In this document: positions 55,442 to 64,000 of the stretch, one piece after another
How the letters are laid out: each line of letters begins with the position of its first letter
How positions within the stretch are numbered: the first letter of the stretch is position 1
DNA from: Anniella stebbinsi
Taxonomy: Eukaryota > Chordata > Lepidosauria > Squamata > Anniellidae
Assembly: GCA_029215795.1 (NCBI GenBank)
Contig: JARDYH010000001.1
Span: forward strand, 182,783,654-182,847,653
DNA length: 64,000 bases
Direction of reading: 5' to 3'
Program-made: the position numbers and the translations under genes
The notes under the pieces: model-generated
The model's database searches: none
Seen by the model: only the letters and a program-made list of their open reading frames with translations
Told to the model about the DNA's origin: nothing

Positions 55442-56213
55442 GTGTGTGGACACACGTGGACATGTGCAACCCCCCAGGGGCTCCACTGGAACCTATTGCA
55501 GCTCTCCAGACACAAAGGTTCTGCAGCCCTGCCATAAACAGAGCTCAGGGAACACCATAGGAGGAGCCGATTCATTCCAGTGTTCTCTCCCACCTTTCTC
55601 TTTTGCAATGAACCTCAGTACACTTGAGCAATACATGACAATCAACTAAATTGAAAAATGATGTCTTACCTTTGTAAGGTTCATAAGGGTAGGATGCTGT
55701 CACACGTGGTTCTGTGTGGGGAGAAAGGGTATGTGGCCTCCACCACCCTTTACGGCCTCCCCAAACTGCATTCTACTCCTTGAACGAACAGTTGAGTTCA
55801 GTTCAGCCTTGAAGAAGGTGTTTTGAGCAACTTGCAAATAGGCAAGGCACTTCATAGAGATTATAATGGCAAGGGAGGGTTCGGGCTTAAACCCTACAAC
55901 ACAGTGGCTGGGTTCACATGATTGCTTAGCATGTCATCTGTGAGCTCTTTTTCTCACCCATGGTGGCTTAATTACCCCAAATAAGCCACCATGGGAAACC
56001 ACGATTTGCAGTAGGGACTGTTTTACCCACAATCATTTGGCATGTCATACAAAACCAAACATGGGTAAATGGTGTCTGGCAGTGATCACAGCCAAATCGC
56101 TTCCAGTGCCTCTTTCCCCAAGCCAACCTTTGGAGGGGTTGCTGCTGCTGCCCCCTGTATCCCACCAATCCCCCATCCCCACTGCAACCATGATCCTGGT
56201 CAGAGCCCCCCTT

Positions 56214-56245
<32 letters not shown>

Positions 56246-57680
56246 CTTTTTTTGTACCAAAAAAGGGGCACAAAAAGGTTTTTTATTTTTTCCCCCAGCA
56301 CTGTTTTACATGCGCAAGTGGTCCCTTTATTTAACTTTTTAATTTATTGTTTTGGTTATTCACAGTTGCGGAAGTGCACAGCTGCAAGAATCCAAAAATA
56401 TAGGGGCTTGCCTTGGCTCCTCCCTTGAATGTCAAGCATACAAGGGAACACTCAGAGCAACACTCAGAGCTGTTTTGACAGTCTTGCACAGTTGACAAGT
56501 GGGGAAACAGGGTGTAGATCACCCCACTAGCAAGGTTGATCCCAAGGTTCAGGGCAGCCCCACTTGCCCAAGTCCCTTGCACCTGTTTTTCAGGAGGCCC
56601 TGCTGAGGAAAATTTCCCTTAAGATGAATAAAAGGACTGGACAGTTGCAAAGTGTCCAGAGGACTGACTATAGCACCTGATATCAATGAACAGGGGAATG
56701 GTTTTTTCTATCTGCTACTGAAAAGGTCAGAGAGATCGTGGGTTTTTCCCTGGGAGTTTTTTCGACTGATTTGTGCATAGTCATTGTCTATTCAACTGTA
56801 TATATATCTGTAAATATCTGATAGAGAATGAGGCTGGTTGTATGAGGATATGATGTTGGACGTTGATGTGGAAATCTTCCTAGAACCTGTATTATATTTG
56901 ATGAACCAAAACTGCTGTACATATATACTGAAGGAAATACTGGAACCTCAGTAAAAGCTTATCCTAAACACAAACCGCTGGTGTGTGAGTGAGTATTCTT
57001 GGTGAATGGATCTCTGGAACACGCTTACGCTGCTGTAAGGGAACTGGGAGCGCTTCTCTCCCGGACAGGCCTGACCCCCCTTTCTCTCCTCAGATCACCA
57101 TAACTGCTTCTATTTTGGCAACTGTCAAAACCGAATCAGGTATTCCCTTTGGGATAGGGAAATGAAGTAGCAGCATCCACTTATATGGAAATAGGGGTGC
57201 TTGGGACTCAGGGAGGGGTGGAAGGAGGGGATCCGCACGAATTGTGGTGGCATTTTAAAAAGCAGGGGCCCTTGGCTTACTGGGTGACTACTGACAGGAG
57301 GGGAACATGCCTAGTTAGCAAATGCCCCCCCCCATTTAAAGTATTGCTCCCACCAATGGGGGTGCTGCTGCCATTTAACTCCACTCAATCCCCAGTTGGC
57401 AGGACACCCAATTCTCATTGAAAAGCGCCACCCTCCCCATTTGCTTTTCACACTTGCTCTATTAGCCAGGCAGGGTTTTTACAGCTGTCAGCAAGCTGTC
57501 AAAATCCAGCTCAGCCAGTGAAAAGTGTGGTGGGGGTGGGACATGGGGAAATGAGGAGAACTGGTTGGAAAAGACTCTCTTTGTCATAGTTTGTTTAAAT
57601 GAATAAGAAATACAATTAAACACAATTAAAAGAAAAAACATTTTAGTAACATTGCAAACTTTAGTTTTGAAAGCACCCAC
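54692..57680. other. PTPN20 intron: microsatellites and unassigned sequence
   Basis: (ATC)n at 54,778-54,821, (GT)n at 55,404-55,438 and (AAT)n at 56,214-56,246. A splice-like frame at 55,672-55,713 was considered and rejected. A possible LTR-like stretch near 56,600-57,080 is too weak to call. Confidence 0.45.
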
Positions 57681-57689
57681 TCTAACACC

Positions 57690-57980
57690 TTACCCCACAA
57701 AAGGAGATTTATTATTGGCTGCTAGTGAACATGAGGGTCCAGAGTGGATTACTTTAGGAGGGGCTGCACAACTGTATCCTTTAAGGTGGGCCAGAATAAC
57801 ATTATCCTTCAAAGGAACATTGACTGTTTCCTGAATCCAACCAGTCATTCCACCTAGGCCACAACAGGCTATGGTTGGGCAGGCGAGTGTAGGTTGCACC
57901 TCTCTAAACATCCGGTCTGCATCCTCAGGCTGAAGGAACTGAAATGTATCCATCTGAACCAGGCAAGGTTCTAGAGTCAT
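57690..57980 (-). other. Unrecognised 96-codon reading frame
   Basis: Open for 96 codons with protein-like composition: six Cys, a GGMTGW segment and a FQFLQPEDADRMFREV segment. I do not recognise a family. It sits about 150 bp from a candidate solo LTR but in the opposite orientation. It could be a fossil of a mobile-element protein. Confidence 0.25.
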
Positions 57981-58128
57981 CTTGTGTTTGCACTGTATCT
58001 AAAGTTGAAGCTACATTGGAATGGATGTTAGTGATTTTGTTTACAAAAGTTCCTACAAAAGACTTTCAAAATAAGTTTCAGAGGACTCAATCTGCCTGCT
58101 GCACCACCTGTAGCAGGCTCCTTACAAC

Positions 58129-58654
58129 TGATAAAGCAAGGCCTCAAGCCTTCATATACCTGCTCTGTATGTAGGGCTATGTATGTAGTTTGGTTCTTGC
58201 AAGTGAACTAACTGCATGATGGGATTGGAATGATGTATTTGCCTGAATGTGAGGTAATGCTGAAACTGCTGAATTGGAAGGAAATGCTTAATTGGAATTT
58301 CTAACTGTCAAGACTTTTTGATATAGTATGAGACAAATAGACTAGCTTGATAAGGAGGACTGACCATCCAGGTCAATCTGACATTGCCAGAAGAGTCATG
58401 GGCCATCTGTTGAAAAGGTAGAATGAAGTAAGTTTTCTTTTGATCTGTCTTTGTTTTGCTTTGGAATTTTGCTAATTGGTAAGATGCTATTTTGCCAACT
58501 GCTAATTGGGTAAAATGCTACTATGTATAAATATACCTGCTTTTTCCACCGCCAGTGGAGAAGTTCTTTGTTTGTAGGACTCTCTCCATACAGCTGTATT
58601 ACGCTCAATAAAATGGAGTTGTCTTACAACCAGAGTGGATTTTTATCCTTGACA
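58129..58654 (+). mobile_element. Candidate solo LTR of an endogenous retrovirus
   Basis: 526 bp beginning TG and ending CA, flanked by CAAC on both sides (58,125-58,128 and 58,655-58,658), a 4-bp duplication. It holds TATAAATA near 58,526 and AATAAA near 58,608 at the spacing expected for the U3, R and U5 parts of an LTR. No primer-binding site follows and no internal retroviral genes are adjacent, hence solo. Confidence 0.5.
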
Positions 58655-58658
58655 CAAC

Positions 58659-59625
58659 TCAGAAAAACCCTACTGGACAGCATTGCACTGACACAATGGT
58701 GATAGCCAAGTATAATTTCACAACAATTGGGTAGGACTTCGAAAAGGCTCTAGCCAGTGTTTCTCTGAATTAGCTAGGGGCTTTCCTCCAACTATTTCAT
58801 CACCTTAAGCTCCCTGGAAAGTCTACAAGATAACTCAGTTCTTACCAATAGGAGAGGACAACAAGGCACAATCACATTGATCTCTGAATTTCAGAGGCCA
58901 ACCAGGGCATTGGCAATGGAGTTAGCCATGTCAGGCAGAAAATCTTGCAGAGCCATCTCAAACCGATTGGATCTATAAGGTGCCAAACATGGACCAACCA
59001 AACTGCCCGTTCAGATGTTAGGGGTTTACAATAACCTAATCCTGAATAGGCATTGACCTAATCACGACAAGGGAGCTATTAGAATTTCCCCCATGCCCTG
59101 CAACATGTGTCAGCATTCCTTGGGAGAACGACATCATTCATCCTACACAGTGCTATGTACTTTAGCATGCGAGGGAAGGAGCCAAGAGACAAGACTCTCT
59201 CCTTCTCCTCCTCTCTTGTAAGGTGCCCCCTGCTGTTCCTAGCAAAGCACTTGTAAAAAGAAGGGAAGGGAATTTACACTTGGGGGAGGAAGGCGTTTAG
59301 GGTTGATGGGCTGATGGGAAGTTGGAATTTATGTTTTTCTGGCTTTAATTAAGCCAGAGAAGGATTCCAGGTCTATAAAATTTCATTTGAGGCAAGCAGG
59401 CTTTTCGGAACCCCTGCAGTTCACATGTGAGCCTGGTCCAGAAGAACGTCACTAGGATCCGTATTTAGAAGCATTTTTATGAATGAAATATCGGGAGCTG
59501 CCTTACATGAGAACACACAGGAGACCTTGGAAAACTGCTGCCAGTCAGAGTGGATGGTCCTGACCTAGTCCTGTAGAAGGCAGCTTCATGGGATTTCACT
59601 CTCAAGCAACAATTCATCCAAGCAA
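58659..59625. other. PTPN20 intron sequence with SINE scrap
   Basis: 59,495-59,590 resembles part of the tRNA-derived SINE at 10,339-10,532 (GCCAGTCAGAGTGGATGG, GAAGGCAGCTTCATGGG). No exon seen. Confidence 0.4.
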
Positions 59626-59629
59626 CTAT

Positions 59630-59963
59630 GGCTGCCTCTACAAGAGGCATTTAAAGCTCTTTCAAGGCACATTAAAAATGTACCTCTACAAGAACGGAGC
59701 GCAAATCGGGCGCAGAGGCGCGCTATCCCTCCGATTATGCGCATTATCGAATGCGTGTTAAACAGCGAGTTTTATTTTGCTCTGGCCGTTAAAGCGCATT
59801 TTGACTATGTGAACAAGCGCTTATGTGCATTAACTACTTGTAAAGCGCATTTTGGTCATCCGTTAATGTGCTTTGCCGCCTCTCGCCGCCTCTCGTGCAG
59901 AGGTATTAGGCGTAAATGCGCTTCAGCGATTATGCGCATAATCGCCTAACCAGGCGCAAAAGC
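59630..59963 (+). mobile_element. CpG-rich MITE, copy 4, right end lost
   Basis: Matches copies 1-3 from the left end (GGCTGCCTCTACAAG) to GCGCAAAAGC, then stops short of the terminal CTTGTGGAGG. Keeps the core missing from copy 3. Confidence 0.75.
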
Positions 59964-60391
59964 TAAGACAAGAGTCCAGTCACCAAAGTAGCATCCTTTT
60001 AGGAAGAGATGTGTGATTTAACTGTGAAATGTCATGTTTACAAATCATAGCAAATCACCTGTGTTTACCCTGGAATCCAAGATTGCATAGATGTTATGAT
60101 GGCAGTGCAGTAGGATTTTACCCCCATATATAACTAATTTTGATCAAATTTGGATAACAGGCAATACAGAAAAGAATAATGCATGACTCATAAATTGTGT
60201 GTAAGCCATGGAGGTGGTTCCCCATGTTATTAATGTAACAGTATTATTATCATTGTCTGATGGAGAGTGTTAAGTTTGGGCCCAAGAGTTTAAATCCCAG
60301 TTAAGATCTGATATTGATGAAGTTATATATAGTTTTGCCATCGTGCATTTCCCTCCCCCCCCATGCTACACTAATAGTTTCCTTTGCTTAC

Positions 60392-60482
60392 ATGGGAGGA
60401 TATCGCGATATCTATTCTTTTCACGGTTTTCTGGTGCTTTGGCAACCCAGCAGTCATCAACTGGCTTCATGTGTTCTAAACC
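60392..60482 (-). CDS. PTPN20: PTPN20 exon, start of the PTP domain (KNRY motif)
   Basis: Acceptor TTGTTTTAG, donor CCAT|GTAAGC, 91 bp: 30 codons plus one base in phase 0. It reads GLEHMKPVDDCWVAKAPENR then EKNRYRDILP. REKNRYRDILPY is identical in human PTPN20 and marks the first helix of the PTP fold. The part before it resembles the LENLKPLDQC stretch at the matching place in PTPN13. The five exons found encode about 261 residues, a complete catalytic domain that would dephosphorylate phosphotyrosine proteins in the cytoplasm. The true N-terminus lies at higher coordinates, outside or unrecognised within the window. Too short for an ORF scan. Confidence 0.93.
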
Positions 60483-60734
60483 CTAAAACAAAGATAAAAT
60501 TAAACATGCTTCATTCGCAGAGGTATTAGTATATTTCTATCAGAGGTCAAAGTAGGAGGAGGGTATATATGCGCGTGAGCACTGGGACATTGAACACACC
60601 CACTTCTCCTCCTGTGAGAAAGAGAATCTCTGATTTACAGTTATGATTCATAGATACTAAATTTCAAGTATTAGTCCAATCTTCATGGGCATTTCTAAGC
60701 TTCTGAATGGGAGCGCATATGTCATGAGCTGCCC

Positions 60735-61190
60735 GTTCCCTCTGGCATTCGCACATGCTGGCAAACTGACATGAGACACTCATGTTGGTGAGACTTCTTG
60801 TTATTGAGGAAATCACACCATAAAAAGCGTAATGGTTACATTTTCCATACAACACCACTTAAAGCTGAACGATGATTAGAAAGCTTTAGGCTCCTTTCCT
60901 GATATGATTCTTCTGGCAATTATTGGGGGGTGGGGGTGGGGGTAGGGTTAGCCAGCATCCGATTTGAGCTTCTCCAGATGCCGCATATGCTGGCACCTCA
61001 AGGAACATGGTCAAAGCCTAAACAAAATCCTAGGGAAGGGGAAACACTTGTGCTCTGAGCTACCAGAGCTGGGCAGAGATGAAAGATTATGTCCTATCAA
61101 ACACAGCCTGCTGAATGCTGAGCTGATACAGTACATGTCATCACAGGGAAGGTAAAACCTCAGGCCCAGGAGTCTCATCCTTCTGGTAAG
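60735..61190 (+). repeat. Single-unit relative of the 26.65-27.6 kb repeat
   Basis: Shares TCTGGCATTC.CACATGCTGG, GAGACTTCTTGTTA, AGAAAGCTTTAGGCTCC, CTTCTCCAGATGCCGCATAT and GCTGAATGCTGAGCTGA in the same order as 26,655-27,080. Confidence 0.7.
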
Positions 61191-61199
61191 AACTGGCAA

Positions 61200-61695
61200 C
61201 TCCCTGCCACCTGAGTCTGGCCACAAACACACAATCCACAGAAAATGCAAGTTCAAGTCTATGAAAAGCCTCCCAGTACTTTCCATGGCACAATCCTTTG
61301 AAATCCAGAGTCCAAATAGCAAGAGAGAGAGAGGGAGCATGTGCAGAGTGCTTCCAAAATCCCAAAACAGATGGAATCCAACCGAAGAGGTTTCAAGCCT
61401 TGCGTCGAAAGATGATCTCTAGCAAGGCTCTTCAGCCTTGCTCCCCCCTTTTATAGACTGGAGGCCTGGCCTATTCAAAGCTACTTGACTGACAGGTCCT
61501 CTGACCTGTAAACCATGCCCATGTGCCAACAGCGTGAGATTGCTCCACCCACTACGATGACAGCTTCAAAGAGTGGCCCCCACCTTTCTACCATGGCCAT
61601 GTTCTCAAGGAAACCTTTTCTAGCTGCAAGGCCACAGCAGGGAGTGAGAGAGCTACTCCCGTGTGAAACTCTGACAGAGATAAGCTCACAGAGAC
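61200..61695. other. Unassigned sequence
   Basis: No exon or repeat recognised. Confidence 0.35.
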
Positions 61696-61698
61696 ATT

Positions 61699-62216
61699 GG
61701 CTGAATTTGGACGACATATTAGGCAACGGAGGAGGGAGGAACAATCGTCAGTTGTGTTGCTTATTGTGTCGTGTGGGGAGTAACACACAACGCACACACA
61801 ACTGACAATACACTAAGCAGGAGAATTAAACAATGGAGGGAAACAACGCGCTTGCACGTTGTTTAGCCCGAAGCCCCATTGTTTAAAGTGTCGTCCGAAT
61901 TGGTCTCCCCCTTTCTCAGTCGACTATTCCATTTGGGAATAGAGTTCTGCCGGCCAAAGCAGCCGAAAACTCCCGGCCGCTCTATACAGTCAGCAGAACT
62001 CATGGTGCATGCTGGGATATGGCTGGGGGACTGAGGGAGGGGGAGGGAGGAGACGCTGCAACCAAAATGGCCACCGTACGTTTGTAGCAGCCGGTGCGTT
62101 TGCTGGTGCCGAGCAGCGCCGGCTGCAGCATGTCGTGTGTGGAGCTTCACCTGCCTAACGCGTGGTTAGTATGCTATTTCCCCCTCCGTTGCCTAATATG
62201 TAGTCCGAATTCAGCC
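61699..62216. mobile_element. Harbinger-type MITE, 518 bp, 3-bp target duplication
   Basis: The inverted ends GGCTGAATTTGGACGACATA and its near-complement at the right (…AGTCCGAATTCAGCC) extend for about 35 bp (TTAGGCAACGGAGG shared). ATT is repeated directly outside (61,696-61,698 and 62,217-62,219). The last 130 bp match the right end of the autonomous element (42,190-42,323), including GTGCGTTTGC and GCCGGCTGCAGC. Confidence 0.85.
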
Positions 62217-62219
62217 ATT

Positions 62220-62925
62220 GACTTTCTAAAACTATTTCAAATGCATCAATGTACATACCACAAGACCTCTGGCCTTGTGGTACACATGACACATATTTCT
62301 CTTAAGATTTCAAAGATTCTTGAGGCCTCCTTTTAAGAGTTTTTTTTTAAAGCACAGGAATACTCTTGCAAATAGATTATTATATAAAAATATGTGGGAG
62401 TGTGGTTTCGGAGAAAGTCACACCAAAATTATAATTATATAACCAAAATTTCCTTCAGTCAGCAAGGAAAACTGATACACTGGATGAACTTCTGTCTTCT
62501 TATACTTTGCAAATTAGATATTTGCTCTTAGTTTAATTTTAATCTTTGTCCAAATTCTGGAGAGTAATCTGCTCAGACGCTATGGCCAGATCTACACTAA
62601 GCAGGACATAACAGTATGAAAGGTGGTTGAAAACGGTATATGGAATGTGTCATGGACCTCAACAGTTGTCAGTGCACTTCAATACCATTATAAAACGGTA
62701 ATGTAGATCATGCATAAGTAAACTTCCCAAGGGCTGCTTTTCAAAGATCCCAAGGAACCATGGTCAGGCCTTTGGAACAAGGGAGCTGTACAATCCATGA
62801 GCATGCCTGAGCACCCCAACTTAAGCACCTAGAGTTTATACAGAGACCTTTTAAATTCTCACTTTTAGGGCTCCCCCTAGCCTTTGTTTTCTTAAAATTT
62901 TAGCTTATAGTGAGGTGAAAACCTT
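62220..62925. other. Unassigned AT-rich sequence
   Basis: No exon or repeat recognised. Confidence 0.35.
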
Positions 62926-62929
62926 CCCT

Positions 62930-64000
62930 CCCCAAAGCCTAGGCAAATTTAAGACTGTTTTCCAGACTGGTTTGGGGACTGAGACTGCTGTCATCACCCA
63001 GTGGGTTATGTATACCAGGAGCTAGTATGTCCCTCTTGGTTCTGTTGGACCTCTTCCGATATCATTGACTGTGACATCCTTCTGACCAAATAGTGCTTGG
63101 AGGCAATATTTTGTGGTAATTCATGAAGGATCTTTTCCAGACAGTAGTGCTGGAGCACTACTGCTCCATACCTTGGTTTTTGGTGTCCTGCATGGATCTC
63201 CCACTCTATGGAATATATACATGAAACCATTGAGCGAGGCCATCTGGAGATTGGGAGTTCACTGTCGTCAGTATATTGAGGACACAGAGCTCTATACTTT
63301 CTATCTCAATCCAGTATTGTTGTAGAAATTCTGTCTCGATGTCTGGGATCAGTAATGGGCTGAATGTTATTGAACAAAGTGAAGCTAAATCCAGGGAAGA
63401 TAGAAGAAGAGGTCTTGGTGAATAGGACTTCTGGCAATAGGGATACAATCTGCTTTGGATGAGGTTGAGCTCCCTTAGAAGAATCCTCCTGGAACCAACT
63501 GGATGCTCCTGGATGTCCAGGTAGTGGCTGTGGCCAGCTGTGCTTTTACCCAGTTGAGACTGGAGAAAGCAGGTGTAGCTGGTGTAGCTAAGGCAACATA
63601 TAACTGAGTTACATCAGGGTTGGATTACTATAATGTACTATGTATGGGGCTACTTCTGAAGAGCATCTAGAAATTGCAGTTGGAATAGAATGCAGCCAAA
63701 AATTATATGACAGGAGCCAATTATCAGAAACAAGTGATTCCTATGTTGTACTGTCATCACTGGCCTTCAGTTAGTTTCCGGGCTCGATTCAAAGTGCTGT
63801 TATTACCTTTAAAGCCCTAAATGGCTTCAGAATAAGATACATAAAGATCACCTCTGACCTTTCAATCTGTCCATCCTGTTAGGCCATCCGAAGAGGCCCT
63901 CTTCCATGTCCCATCAATAAAGGAGGCTCACTTGGTGGGAACACGTGGCAGGGCCTTCTCTACTGCACTGCCTAGGCTTTGGAATGAGCTTCCCTGGGAG
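62930..64000 (+). mobile_element. L2 LINE fragment running off the right edge
   Basis: Broken frames include TGFGTETAVITQW-like, NIYMKPLSEAIWRLGVHCRQ-YIEDTELY (the catalytic box degraded from YADDTQ), LNPGKIE-like, and at the edge VGTRGRAFSTALPRLWNELP, the L2 C-terminal motif. Heavily mutated. Confidence 0.75.

Noticed and set aside
55672..55713. Splice-bounded frame (PRVTASYPYEPYK) with good acceptor and GTAAG donor, phase-compatible with the PTPN20 exon at 54,691
   Set aside because: The true preceding exon with the KNRY motif was found at 60,392-60,482 and joins 54,691 to read [12 protein letters not shown] as in PTPN20. Inserting this frame would break the conserved domain.

Overview
The window is nuclear DNA from a squamate reptile (lizard or snake). 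A reverse-oriented Sauria SINE at about 11.09-11.33 kb is a squamate marker, and the rest is dense in CR1, L2 and L1 LINE fragments, Harbinger- and hAT-type DNA transposons, MITEs and microsatellites. There are no operons and no RNA genes. Host coding sequence is a few percent of the window, all on the minus strand.

Host genes, in transcription order (high to low coordinates): (1) five 3' exons of a PTPN20-type protein tyrosine phosphatase between 60,482 and 45,724, covering the catalytic domain from the KNRY motif to the stop; (2) a decayed last exon of GDF10 (BMP3b) at 24,986-24,795, with an in-frame TGA and a lost cystine-knot cysteine; (3) both coding exons of GDF2 (BMP9), exon 1 at 18,391-18,052 and exon 2 at 15,490-14,559, joining into an intact 423-residue precursor. 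From what I know of human chromosome 10q11, PTPN20, GDF10 and GDF2 are close neighbours there too, so this looks like the orthologous block. The GDF10 remnant is in the expected place and is not a stray retrocopy.

Layout: 1-0.85 kb L1 ORF1/5' end (minus); 0.88-1.48 kb 3' end of another LINE (minus); 1.48-3.33 kb LINE ORF1-like reading frames (plus); 4.7-5.6 kb and 12.7-14.3 kb two copies of a DNA-transposon family; 7.5-7.9 kb unassigned GC-rich island; 10.3-11.4 kb two tRNA-derived SINEs; 14.5-18.5 kb GDF2; 19.4-22.5 kb foldback/MITE cluster; 23.1-24.35 kb L2; 24.8-25.0 kb GDF10 remnant; 26.65-27.6 kb tandemised dispersed repeat; 27.6-28.2 kb CR1; 28.2-31.45 kb long degenerate L2; 31.45-32.27 kb CR1; 33.33-33.69 kb MITE; 34.1-35.85 kb degraded endogenous retrovirus; 35.86-36.33 kb CR1 with a 5' inversion; 37.5-37.85 kb possible conserved noncoding element; 38.6-42.93 kb hAT-like remnant split by a 3-kb PIF/Harbinger element; 45.7-60.5 kb PTPN20 exons with introns full of repeats (a MITE carrying a GC-rich foreign insert, L1 with a nested CR1, a solo LTR); 61.7-62.2 kb Harbinger MITE; 62.9-64 kb L2.

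The most notable observations are the apparent loss of GDF10 beside an intact GDF2, a one-codon deletion in the receptor-contacting Trp loop of GDF2, a MITE whose core has been replaced by about 470 bp of GC-rich sequence, and a Harbinger/hAT nest in which the target-site duplication can be read.
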